A stretch of 64,000 bases of DNA. Origin: Chaetoderma sp. LZ-2023a. Its lineage: Eukaryota; Mollusca; Caudofoveata; Chaetodermatida; Chaetodermatidae. Under the pieces are notes generated by a model that saw only the letters and a program-made list of their open reading frames with translations, ran no database searches and was not told the DNA's origin. The stretch is from positions 86,950,506 to 87,014,505 of the forward strand of contig CM067369.1 in assembly GCA_034401795.1 (NCBI GenBank). Direction: 5' to 3'. Both the position numbers and the translations under genes were made by a program. This document shows, piece by piece, positions 62,301 through 64,000 of the stretch (its first letter is position 1; every line of letters begins with the position of its first letter).

Positions 62301-62920
62301 GTCTCAAAATATTCAACAGCATGTTTATTAAATAGTAAAGCCATACAATTCGTACAACAATGCTTAGTCCGTCATCAATAGGCGCTAATGATGAACTTAG
62401 CTATGTCATTCATGACATAGATGATTATGACATCATCCTACATGTCACGTATCAATGACATCATATGATTGATGGATAAACTGGACTCCTCCATTAGCTA
62501 CCTGTGCTTCAGTAGCATCACTCGACCAATCAGCGTCTAATGGCCTGTGTGAAGTAATCGCAGTGGCATCCATATCACCAACACTGCTCGGTGCTGAAAT
62601 TGATGTTGATGAAATGGACAGCGGTGTTCTTCTGATAACACATGGGGGTTTATTGAGAAGAGCATTTTGCGAACTTATAATAGGCGTAGGGTCGGCTGAA
62701 GTATCAAAACTTCTACCAGTAGTTGCATATCCACCAGAGGTGGCATGTCCTCTCTTGGTGACGGTGCCATTTCCAGCACTAGTTATACTGCTTCGGCTAC
62801 TGAATACATTGCTACGGAAAGCAGAGGTTGACGGACAAGGTGTCATTGTAGTACGCCTCAGTGAACTGGCAGAGGATAGAACATGCTCCGTTTCAAACAT
62901 CTCTGATGAAATACAAGACG
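15317..62920 (-). CDS. MSH5: MSH5 homologue (meiotic MutS protein), eight spliced exons, 3' part outside window
   Basis: MSH5 pairs with MSH4 as MutS-gamma, a clamp that stabilises recombination intermediates and promotes crossovers in meiosis; it does not repair mismatches. Eight minus-strand exons join in phase at 62502-62920, 59894-60017, 58830-58910, 56603-56677, 51394-51515, 21614-21723, 17793-17828 and 15317-15405, giving an open frame of about 352 codons. Recognisable MSH5 stretches are an SVVW...AHYD block, a [10 protein letters not shown] block, [23 protein letters not shown], a [20 protein letters not shown] block and an ALQIFQ...CHPSVYK block followed by SKEGLSLY. These cover the family's N-terminal and connector region. 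The lever, clamp and ATPase parts are not seen and should lie left of base 1. Intron sizes are about 2.5, 1.0, 2.2, 5.1, 29.7, 3.8 and 2.4 kb, then more than 15.3 kb. MSH4 fits much less well. Identification is by remembered family sequence, not by a search. Confidence 0.92.
15573..15823 (+). repeat. MITE family M3, internally deleted copy
   Basis: Starts AATGGAGGAATCCAGTTTTA and ends 'aaagtggattcatcatt', the M3 termini. The central palindrome is lost. From 15824 to 16670 I see no gene or named repeat. Confidence 0.75.
16671..17066 (+). repeat. MITE family M3, full copy
   Basis: The ends GGACCTTTCCAGTTTT and AAACTTGGAAAGGCCC form the terminal inverted repeat. The middle is a long hairpin, 'agtaatttgactgggcgctg' mirrored across 'ccataggcaa'. 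From 17067 to 17553 nothing recognisable. Confidence 0.85.
17554..17650. repeat. Stand-alone hairpin related to the M3 core
   Basis: Inverted repeat of 'aaattaatttgactgaaagc' type around a short loop. Similar solitary cores occur at 25376-25470, 28385-28500, 43563-43675 and 61815-61905. Confidence 0.7.
17793..17828 (-). CDS. MSH5: MSH5 exon 7 of those seen, 36-nt micro-exon
   Basis: Minus strand: acceptor CTGTTATTTGTTTTAG|AGATG and donor GTTTTAG|GTGAGTAAT, both strong. With two bases from exon 6 and one from exon 8 it reads [13 protein letters not shown]. It fills exactly the gap between ...GFKVFS and ALQIF, where MSH5 carries a short 'L..LV.ID..TYS' segment. Length, phase and sequence all fit, which is why I accept so small an exon. 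Confidence 0.87.
18004..18490. repeat. Degenerate tandem repeat, about 130-140 bp unit, 3-4 units
   Basis: Repeating phrases are 'ggaaaccaa...aagatggcc', 'catcttggatttcggattat' and 'gaagcttcaaagcgatctgataa'. No coding signal. Confidence 0.85.
18648..18838 (-). repeat. MITE family M3 fragment, inverted orientation
   Basis: Begins TGGACCTTTCCAGTTTATCC, the 3' M3 end read backwards, and stops where the SINE array begins at about 18838. Confidence 0.75.
18835..21613 (+). repeat. tRNA-derived SINE array in 1089-bp tandem duplications
   Basis: The unit has RNA polymerase III-type promoter boxes: an A-box-like TGGTCCAGTGG and a B box GGTTCGATCCC. After a tRNA-like head follow 'gggagatggtgatcaacaaa', 'gccagtgcgtcaataaaa' and a (TACA)n tail. 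B boxes start at 18870, 19218, 19586, 19770, 20311, 20675, 20859 and 21400. The spacing 19218-20311-21400 and 19586-20675 shows a tandem unit of 1089-1093 bp present about 2.4 times. The tRNA of origin is not clear. The array fills most of MSH5 intron 6. Confidence 0.9.
21614..21723 (-). CDS. MSH5: MSH5 exon 6 of those seen
   Basis: Acceptor CTTTCGGTTGTAG|GTCCGG. It encodes [20 protein letters not shown] then [16 protein letters not shown] plus two bases. This is the best-conserved segment found, matching '[22 protein letters not shown]' of vertebrate MSH5. The donor is CCTT|GTATGTATG, and the GT is the first unit of a TATG microsatellite that forms the tail of the adjacent SINE array. A donor ten bases earlier (GTATTT) is possible, but only GTATGT gives the right phase for the 36-nt exon downstream. 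Confidence 0.93.
21824..22060. repeat. Minisatellite, about 39-40 bp unit, about 6 units
   Basis: Units read 'ggtggatagatggatgtgtg' then 'ggatggtgggttat'. A (GATT)n stretch follows at 22131-22187. Confidence 0.9.
22190..23590. other. Intronic stretch without recognised gene
   Basis: Two minus-strand open stretches (22142-22408, 22543-22740) look faintly coding, but do not fit MSH5, which needs no exon here. Otherwise AT-rich sequence with no named repeat. Confidence 0.5.
23640..23780. repeat. Hairpin MITE, about 140 bp
   Basis: 'aaactcggtcccatttcata' is mirrored by 'tatgaaattggaccgagttt', with further pairing inward ('ttatcaacca' and 'tggttgataa'). Confidence 0.8.
23868..24058 (+). repeat. 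MITE family M2
   Basis: Ends GACATCAGTGTGCTAAGGGT TAA, mirrored by 'ttaatccttaccac' at the left. The arms carry 'tttggtggaagcatcatctt', typical of M2. Confidence 0.7.
24049..24265 (+). repeat. MITE family M1, degenerate
   Basis: Shares 'ctcatagaaaatgtc' and 'gttatcgagccagtcatt' with M1. It follows directly on an M2 copy, sharing its GGTTAA end. Confidence 0.65.
24266..24511 (+). repeat. MITE family M1, reference copy
   Basis: 246 bp from TTAACCCCTTAAG to AAAATGGTTAA. Core palindrome GACTGGCTCGGTTATCGAGC, then CAGTCATT. TTAA at both ends followed by CC suggests a piggyBac-type origin (inference). Confidence 0.85.
24782..24838. repeat. (AT)n microsatellite
   Basis: About 57 bp of uninterrupted AT. 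It adjoins the right half of an M2 MITE (24838-24906), whose left half is missing. Confidence 0.98.
24838..24906 (+). repeat. Right half of MITE family M2
   Basis: Nearly the same as 23990-24058, ending TGTGCTAAGGGTTAA. From 24907 to 25375 there is only a hairpin-core fragment near 25000-25060. Confidence 0.75.
25376..25470. repeat. Solitary hairpin of the M3-core type
   Basis: 'attttgaaaccaatttcact' is mirrored by 'agttaaaatagtttcaaaat'. From 25471 to 25856 nothing recognisable. Confidence 0.65.
25857..26063 (+). repeat. MITE family M1
   Basis: TTAACCCTTTACTGCTC at the left, AAATGGTTAA at the right, and 'gactggctcgtttatcgagc' in the middle. A second, weaker copy lies at 26420-26652 after a (GT)n run at 26361-26388. 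Confidence 0.8.
26420..26652 (+). repeat. MITE family M1, degenerate
   Basis: Retains the inverted arms around 'ctggctcactttagccagtc' and the 'aggccaagaa' against 'cttggcctgc' pair. From 26653 to 27024 nothing recognisable. Confidence 0.6.
27025..28155 (+). mobile_element. Internally deleted DIRS-like element with long inverted repeats
   Basis: Arms 27111-27327 and 27935-28155 are inverted copies of about 215 bp, over 90% alike by eye, sharing 'gagatacatccctccattgg' and 'ctagggaaccggttcctc'. Inside are a recombinase remnant (27355-27520) and a segment at 27797-27850 that is the reverse complement of 27025-27080, just outside the left arm. That arrangement (arm, recombinase end, complementary region, arm) is the order seen in DIRS copy 2, so I read this as a second DIRS-like family that has lost gag and RT. 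Confidence 0.7.
27355..27520 (+). pseudogene. Tyrosine recombinase C-terminal remnant
   Basis: Reads [20 protein letters not shown] followed by DDII, a stop, VAV, a stop and MSESTLFL. This lines up with [35 protein letters not shown] of DIRS copy 2. His and Arg of HxxR are kept; the Trp/His position and the region after it are destroyed by two stops. Confidence 0.65.
28385..28500. repeat. Solitary hairpin of the M3-core type
   Basis: 'ggaaagctgttgaatatttt' side mirrored by 'cagtttctgaatattcaaca', with a GCAACAG pair in the middle. Confidence 0.65.
28510..28895 (+). repeat. MITE family M3, full copy
   Basis: Starts 'caatggataaatcctgtttt', ends 'gataaacgggattcctctat'. The central hairpin (28638-28735) is nearly perfect: GACTGGAAGCTGTTGCTGCC against GGCAGCAACAGCTTCCAGTT. 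Confidence 0.85.
29110..29830. repeat. Degenerate tandem repeat, about 180-190 bp unit, 4 units
   Basis: Each unit has 'tcgtcttatatctc', 'ggttcagcctatt' and 'aggtcaaaggtcaaggtcac'. It stops abruptly against the DNA polymerase relic at about 29820. This unit style is common in molluscs (inference). Confidence 0.8.
29820..32750 (-). pseudogene. Protein-primed type-B DNA polymerase relic (Maverick/Polinton-like)
   Basis: Several frames join into one polymerase. In order: a C2H2-type finger (CSHCQQRF...HADRC) at about 32400-32470; an in-frame TGA near 32278; an endonuclease-like block with [20 protein letters not shown]; exonuclease motif I YDFEALLD and motif [11 protein letters not shown]; polymerase motif [11 protein letters not shown]; motif [10 protein letters not shown]; motif C QMDTDS; and a Cys-containing tail ([11 protein letters not shown]...KGMSKRQND). 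Frame changes near 31450, 30700, 30300 and 30110 kill it. Such polymerases replicate linear genomes from a terminal protein in Mavericks and related viruses. No integrase, ATPase or capsid gene is present, so the element is incomplete. Confidence 0.85.
32797..33126 (-). CDS. Small SAP/Rho-N-like protein upstream of the polymerase
   Basis: 109 residues from ATG at 33126. The N-terminus [20 protein letters not shown], then [11 protein letters not shown], has the helix-turn-helix pattern of a SAP or Rho-N/HeH DNA-binding fold. A basic middle (KKAQRRREL) follows. It is transcribed like the polymerase and lies 46 bp before it, so it is probably a co-expressed element gene. A longer frame running into the 67-bp repeats upstream is an artefact. 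Function beyond likely nucleic-acid binding is unknown. Confidence 0.6.
   Translation of the reverse strand: MITVAQLRAMARQFGLRGYSKPKKADLLQMIGQARAEEFIARLRRSVKMGRFPATTRDDPENFHKKAQRRRELHQLDEEVTPSLRAKAVATRMADHPMEGLPALRRITK
33136..33640. repeat. 67-bp tandem repeat, about 7.5 units
   Basis: Units start at 33136, 33203, 33270, 33337, 33404, 33471 and 33537, beginning ATACCACTGAGTATGCTTGT. They are almost uniform except at the right end. They begin 10 bp before the small gene's ATG, so they form its upstream region and perhaps the element terminus. Confidence 0.95.
33650..34085. repeat. GC-rich irregular repeat of 'cgcgacgtagataactttt'
   Basis: At least seven occurrences of 'gacgtagataacttttt' or its variants, alternating with 'accgggacgcgccgcgacg' and two copies of 'gatagctgtgggggccac'. 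May be the outer part of the polymerase element. It contains TGCCCAGTAGGGGC (33921-33934), identical to part of the DIRS terminus. Confidence 0.75.
34136..34932 (+). pseudogene. Ty1/copia RT C-terminus and RNase H relic
   Basis: Frame 1 reads [20 protein letters not shown], the typical end of copia RT. After a frame change near 34440 comes [28 protein letters not shown], an in-frame stop at 34636, [20 protein letters not shown] and KQIADCLTK, the copia RNase H pattern (D, E, D). The N-terminal three quarters of the polyprotein are absent. The polymerase-type relic to its left ends before 34136. Confidence 0.85.
35474..35496 (+). promoter_or_regulatory. CRE palindrome plus TATA box (probable LTR promoter)
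   Basis: TGACGTCA at 35474-35481, then TATAAAAG at 35489-35496, downstream of the copia relic on the same strand. A polyadenylation signal AATAAA lies at about 35015. This is consistent with a 3' LTR; the boundaries cannot be fixed because no second LTR is in the window. Confidence 0.5.
35640..36890. other. Unassigned stretch between copia relic and DIRS copy 3
   Basis: No long frame, no inverted or tandem repeat that I can see. Base composition is more balanced than in the surrounding intron. It could be a retroelement 5' or 3' untranslated part. Confidence 0.4.
36895..38942 (-). pseudogene. DIRS copy 3 Gag-like ORF, frameshifted
   Basis: 514 open residues from 38942 with the Cys motif (CPSCGRF-like start, [16 protein letters not shown]), [20 protein letters not shown] and REVARRCR. 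The frame changes near 37400, and 37314-36895 carries [20 protein letters not shown] and the RG-rich tail, cut by the element break. Confidence 0.8.
36895..40043 (-). mobile_element. DIRS copy 3, gag half only
   Basis: The right end is a full DIRS 5' terminus (palindrome GGCGCATGCGCC at 39881-39892, then GGAGGTAAGTATACTC). Homology to copies 1 and 2 stops near 36895, at the gag/RT border, so RT, recombinase and the 3' terminus are missing. The leader 38945-39880 has no gene. Confidence 0.88.
40349..40448. repeat. DIRS copy 4 internal complementary region
   Basis: 40349-40408 mirrors the left outer end (aataagtaaatttatcaaat...) and 40409-40448 mirrors the right outer end (...gatctcatgacgtgaaa). 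Same design as 7853-7952 with different sequence, so the design is conserved by function. Confidence 0.88.
41033..42147 (-). pseudogene. DIRS copy 4 tyrosine recombinase, damaged
   Basis: [20 protein letters not shown] near the start. A deletion changes SARRRSEIHAL to [10 protein letters not shown]. The frame is lost near 41310-41340, and 41311-41033 continues with [29 protein letters not shown]. The hAT insertion at 42156 lies just upstream in sense, between this gene and RT-RNase H. Confidence 0.87.
42906..43163. repeat. MITE family M2 inside the hAT element
   Basis: TTAACCCTTAGCACACTGAT at the left, GTGCTAAGGGTTAA at the right. A central hairpin ends in 'acaccagtttatctttaaat'. A further hairpin of the same make follows at 43164-43300. 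Confidence 0.85.
43563..43675. repeat. Near-perfect hairpin inside the hAT element
   Basis: 'tattgaatattttgaaagca' and 'tgctttcaaaatattcaata' pair; pairing extends outwards over 'catcccatcattcgtaacat' and 'atgttatgaatgatgggatg'. Confidence 0.85.
43884..45735 (-). pseudogene. hAT transposase with BED finger, one frameshift
   Basis: The first part (211 residues, 45735-45100) begins with a BED zinc finger: Cys30, Cys33, His47, Cys51. The second part (423 residues, 45155-43884) has the catalytic set: Asp26 in LALDGWSN, Asp91 in IVTDNAANV, the CxxH of [10 protein letters not shown], and Glu in [10 protein letters not shown] within the C-terminal dimerisation region. The two frames meet at a run of seven Gs on the minus strand (45162-45168), so a homopolymer length change is the likely lesion. 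Everything else is intact, suggesting a young insertion or a sequencing error in the run. Confidence 0.93.
45829..45925. repeat. 15-17 bp tandem repeat upstream of the hAT transposase
   Basis: Six units of AAAAAAATGATGCAAT type, about 95 bp before the transposase ATG. Part of the element's 5' region. Confidence 0.85.
46277..47955 (-). pseudogene. DIRS copy 4 RT-RNase H, 3' end cut by the hAT insertion
   Basis: Open through RT motif A ([12 protein letters not shown]), motif B ([12 protein letters not shown]) and motif C, which reads TYKDDWLL instead of TYIDDWLL. RNase H is present with [20 protein letters not shown] and IRSDNSTVV. The frame runs on a few codons into the hAT. The Ile-to-Lys change before the two catalytic aspartates would probably harm polymerisation. 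Confidence 0.87.
48141..50033 (-). pseudogene. DIRS copy 4 Gag-like ORF, heavily frameshifted
   Basis: At least five frame segments. Start at about 50033 with [15 protein letters not shown] and [20 protein letters not shown]. The last part (48746-48141) has [33 protein letters not shown] and an RG/Gln-rich tail. A 32-bp stretch around 48945 is directly duplicated ('gactcctctgccgccgagaa' twice). The acceptor-like TTCTCTTTGCAG|GCGAAG lies at the start, as in the other copies. Confidence 0.78.
50409..50420. promoter_or_regulatory. NRF-1-like palindrome in DIRS copy 4 5' end
   Basis: TGCGCATGCGCA, a perfect match to the NRF-1 consensus; partner ACGCATGCGCAC at 40241-40252 in the other terminus. 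Confidence 0.45.
50578..51040. repeat. Two MITE family M1 copies in tandem
   Basis: 50578-50830 and 50834-51040. The second keeps 'gactggctcggttatcgagt'. They lie immediately next to the right end of DIRS copy 4. Confidence 0.75.
51394..51515 (-). CDS. MSH5: MSH5 exon 5 of those seen
   Basis: Acceptor TTTCTCTACTATTCAG|CC and donor CTATG|GTAAGC, a strong pair. It encodes [20 protein letters not shown] then [20 protein letters not shown]. This aligns with the conserved 'ISKQRLL...FLSSIIP' region of MSH5. The donor opens the 29.7-kb transposon-filled intron; on the other side, a 1.5-kb hAT-type MITE ends about 170 bp before the acceptor. Confidence 0.93.
51689..53197. mobile_element. Non-autonomous hAT element, 1.5 kb
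   Basis: Target duplication AGGTCGGT at 51681-51688 and 53198-53205. Terminal repeats TAGGGTTGCACGATTATT and its inverted partner ending CGTGCTACCCTA, then mirrored 'aatcgcgat' blocks. No transposase frame inside. Lies in MSH5 intron 4, about 170 bp from exon 5. Confidence 0.92.
53230..53950. repeat. Degenerate tandem repeat, about 150 bp unit, 4-5 units
   Basis: Each unit has 'ggtcatggggtcac(a)aa(g)tgcata', 'cataa(c)ccgggaatgcaaga' and 'gaatcacc(a)catttg'. No coding signal. 53951-55290 holds only two copies of a short 'gataaaatttgagc(c)caatc' phrase and no gene. Confidence 0.75.
55293..55345. repeat. Short hairpin
   Basis: 'cacctgacgctgatcatgt' is mirrored by 'acatgatcagcatcaggtg'. Confidence 0.8.
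55457..55909 (+). pseudogene. Tyrosine recombinase C-terminal fragment (Ngaro/Crypton-like)
   Basis: Open from after a stop at 55454 to 55909, about 150 codons, with no ATG at a sensible place. Recognisable are [15 protein letters not shown], the HxxR box in [15 protein letters not shown], and [16 protein letters not shown] with the catalytic Trp and Tyr. This wording belongs to the recombinases of Ngaro/Crypton-type elements of marine invertebrates, not to the DIRS copies here. The first catalytic Arg and the N-terminus are missing. It lies opposite to MSH5, in its intron 4. Confidence 0.8.
56106..56395. repeat. Nested inverted repeats
   Basis: 'aatagattagacgagacttc' and 'gaagtctcgactaatctatt' pair, and inside 'ttttattacggtataatt' pairs with 'aattataccgtaatcaaa'. 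Probably a MITE; no family assigned. Confidence 0.75.
56603..56677 (-). CDS. MSH5: MSH5 exon 4 of those seen
   Basis: Acceptor GTCTGTTTTCAG|CTACAG and donor ACTTCT|GTAAGTTT. It encodes [18 protein letters not shown] then VLPSIDF, matching the MSH5 segment that ends in 'LPSVDFG'. The codon split by the next intron gives Ser before FEICKRR. Confidence 0.92.
56740..57097 (+). repeat. MITE family M3, full copy
   Basis: Begins 'gtatgaattcagttttagct', ends 'gatggataaactggaatgg', with a short central hairpin 'gactgggtgttgttgcaacg'. Lies 60 bp from MSH5 exon 4. From 57098 to 57907 nothing recognisable. Confidence 0.8.
57908..58135 (+). repeat. MITE family M1
   Basis: 'ctttaatcctcaaattttca' at the left, 'gttaaagggttaaag' at the right, with the 'ccactgg' core shortened. 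A fragment in the other orientation is at 58385-58520, followed by C and CA runs. 58521-58829 otherwise empty. Confidence 0.7.
58830..58910 (-). CDS. MSH5: MSH5 exon 3 of those seen
   Basis: Acceptor GCTTTCCTCAG|TTCTTC and donor AAGCAG|GTGATA. With the carried-over G it reads [18 protein letters not shown] followed by RLMRALRKA. The 'VV(S/T)S(A)KQD' segment is a clear MSH5 signature. Both phases fit the neighbouring exons. Confidence 0.92.
59190..59640. repeat. Degenerate tandem repeat D, first block
   Basis: Units of about 150 bp with 'gaaaatccaagatcgccacc', 'gaccaatcaaaattctg'. The same repeat continues beyond exon 2 at 60405-61700. Confidence 0.8.
59894..60017 (-). CDS. MSH5: MSH5 exon 2 of those seen
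   Basis: The exon is bounded on the minus strand by TTATTTTAG| and AATAGAG|GTTTCT. It enters in phase 0 and leaves one base over. It encodes [18 protein letters not shown], then a stretch ending DDFQLLNR. The SVVW...AHYD pattern matches the conserved start of the MutS-I-like domain of MSH5. It stands between two blocks of the same degenerate tandem repeat (59190-59640 and 60405-61700). The donor is weak after position +2. Confidence 0.88.
60405..61700. repeat. Degenerate tandem repeat D, second block, about 9 units
   Basis: Phrase 'tcagaaaatccaagatggcc', 'gccggaaaaattgaccaat', 'aaaattctgtatacaagttc' recurs near 60425, 60735, 60889, 61037, 61185, 61343, 61499 and 61585, spacing about 150 bp. 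Non-coding. Confidence 0.88.
62103..62495 (+). repeat. MITE family M3, full copy next to exon 1 donor
   Basis: Begins 'aatcccattttagccattcc', ends 'gataaactggactcctccat'. Its right end is about 6 bases from the MSH5 donor at 62501. Confidence 0.82.
62502..62920 (-). CDS. MSH5: MSH5 exon 1 of those seen (Ser/Thr-rich N-terminus)
   Basis: The stretch is open and rich in Ser, Thr and Ala, with low-complexity runs. On the minus strand it is preceded by an acceptor-like TTTTATGTTGCAG and ends CACAG|GTAGCT, phase 0, so that ...DATEAQ joins VFLSVVWQ of the next exon. Variable N-terminal tails are normal in MSH5. The start is unresolved: an in-frame ATG at 62939 could begin translation without splicing, an ATG about 23 nt inside the exon could do so, or a further exon may lie right of the window. 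The donor lies about 6 bases from the end of a MITE (62103-62495). An antisense open frame over the same bases is a shadow. Confidence 0.7.
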
Positions 62921-62991
62921 CTGCAACATAAAACACCATTACGTGTATATCATAATACTCATACTAGTGTCACCTTTGCAAAGAAAAAAAC

Positions 62992-63154
62992 TTAACCTTT
63001 AACACTGATGTCAAATTTTTTAATTTTTTTTATTAAATTAAACGATGAACTGGTGTTCATTTTTCAACAAATTTGGTGGGAAAAAATGTACACCAGTTTC
63101 TTTGCTATTGAAACAGTAAAAGACAGAATATTGATATCAGAGTGTTAAGGGTTA
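62992..63154. repeat. MITE family M2
   Basis: 'ttaacctttaacactgatgtc' type end at the left, 'gatatcagagtgttaagggt' TAA at the right, with 'acaccagttt' arms. Confidence 0.78.
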
Positions 63155-63202
63155 AGAAAGTCAGAGGATAGAAGGATAAATGACCATATTAAAAATTTAT
63201 AA

Positions 63203-63424
63203 TGTTCAACCTGGCGAAAACCGGCCACTGTAGTGGTCTTGAGAAATATCCATAATTGCAGGCCAAGAAGACTACTTTTAAAGATTTAACAATGGAATGA
63301 CTGGCATGAAAACTGATCCAGTCATTCCAGTGGTAATAATCTTTCAAAAAGTCCTCTCTGCTTGCAAATAGACATTTACCACACAAAAATTTGAATTTTC
63401 TTGGCAAATCTCAACCATTAAAGG
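63203..63424 (-). repeat. MITE family M1, inverted
   Basis: Core 'gactggcatgaaaactgatc' and 'cagtcattccagtggtaata'; read in the opposite direction to the next copy. Confidence 0.72.
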
Positions 63425-63519
63425 GTGAATTCCACAACGGCATAGAATTTCAAATCTACACAATATCCTCCGAGAGGAGGCAAAAACAGGCTCAACTAAG
63501 CTTAGAATTAATTAACAGT

Positions 63520-63745
63520 GTATAATGCTTTAATCAAAGCCATTCATGAAAATTCTAATTTTCTAATTGAAAATCTCCATTTTCAGACCAAGAGATTTTT
63601 TCAAAAATTTATCACTGGGATGACTGGCTCTACAGCCAGTCATTGCAGTGGTAAATTTTCAAAAATAGTCATCTCTTGGTCTGCAAAAGGACATTTCTCA
63701 AGGCCACTGCAGAAGCCATTTCTGGTTAGCTTGAGCATTAAAGGA
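63520..63745 (+). repeat. MITE family M1
   Basis: 'gactggctctacagccagtc' core. Its right end, AAAGGATTAA, shares the TTAA with the M2 copy that follows. Confidence 0.8.
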
Positions 63746-63898
63746 TTAACCCTTACCACACTGATGTCAGATTTTAAAATCCTCAAATTAAATTAAAAAA
63801 TGAACTGGTGTACATTTTTCAACAAATTTGGTGGAAGATGGTGCTGTCGAAGACAGCAACATCGTCCACCAAAATTGTTGAAGAGTGATAAGGGTTAA
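63746..63898 (+). repeat. MITE family M2, short intact copy
   Basis: 153 bp from TTAACCCTTACCACACTGAT to GTGATAAGGGTTAA, with a central hairpin GGTGGAAGATGGTGCTGTC against GACAGCAACATCGTCCACC. 63899-64000 shows nothing. Confidence 0.87.
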
Positions 63899-64000
63899 CA
63901 TTCAAAGGACATTTAGGACTGACTATTTTTGTTCAGAGGAGCCAAATATGATTTACAAATGACCTACTTGCACATGTATGTAACCAGAGGTACAAAAGGA

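Noticed and set aside
62563-62931. Plus-strand frame of 122 codons
   Set aside because: Antisense to the MSH5 exon; it has no splice context, while the minus strand fits the spliced gene.

Overview
This is eukaryotic, almost certainly animal DNA. It has spliced exons with GT-AG borders, retrotransposons (DIRS and Ty1/copia types), hAT elements, MITEs, a tRNA-derived SINE array and many minisatellites. There is no operon, CRISPR array or rRNA gene. Degenerate tandem units with 'aaggtcaaggtcac' and 'ccaagatggccgcc' wording, plus abundant DIRS elements, suggest a marine lophotrochozoan, most likely a mollusc. The taxon is an inference from repeat style only.

The one host gene I can support is a homologue of the meiotic MutS protein MSH5 on the minus strand. 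It is invisible as an ORF because its exons are 36-419 nt. I reconstructed eight consecutive exons by reading the minus strand: 62502-62920, 59894-60017, 58830-58910, 56603-56677, 51394-51515, 21614-21723, 17793-17828 and 15317-15405. All intron phases agree, and the joined reading frame of about 352 codons is open and matches the N-terminal third to half of MSH5. The rest of the gene must lie left of base 1. The gene therefore spans nearly the whole window, and almost everything else sits in its introns. One intron (21724-51393) is about 29.7 kb and is filled with nested transposons.

Mobile elements from left to right: DIRS copy 1 (1-6345, its 3' end is outside the window); a 31-bp minisatellite (6662-7343); DIRS copy 2 (7568-14601), nearly complete with gag, RT-RNase H, tyrosine recombinase, inverted terminal repeats and internal complementary region; MITEs; a SINE array made of about 2.4 copies of a 1089-bp tandem unit (18835-21613) abutting MSH5 exon 6; MITEs of two TTAA-flanked families; a small, internally deleted second kind of DIRS-like element (27025-28155); a broken protein-primed type-B DNA polymerase with a SAP-like gene and a 67-bp repeat array (29820-34085); a copia RT-RNase H relic with a probable LTR promoter (34136-35640); DIRS copy 3 (36895-40043, gag half only); and DIRS copy 4 (40061-50574), which is split by a 4.1-kb hAT transposon with an exact 8-bp target duplication. 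That hAT itself carries MITEs.

Right of 50.6 kb are MITEs, a 1.5-kb non-autonomous hAT element (51689-53197), degenerate tandem repeats, a tyrosine-recombinase fragment of another lineage (55457-55909) and the five upstream MSH5 exons. All four DIRS copies point the same way as MSH5. Several splice sites of the gene touch repeats directly.
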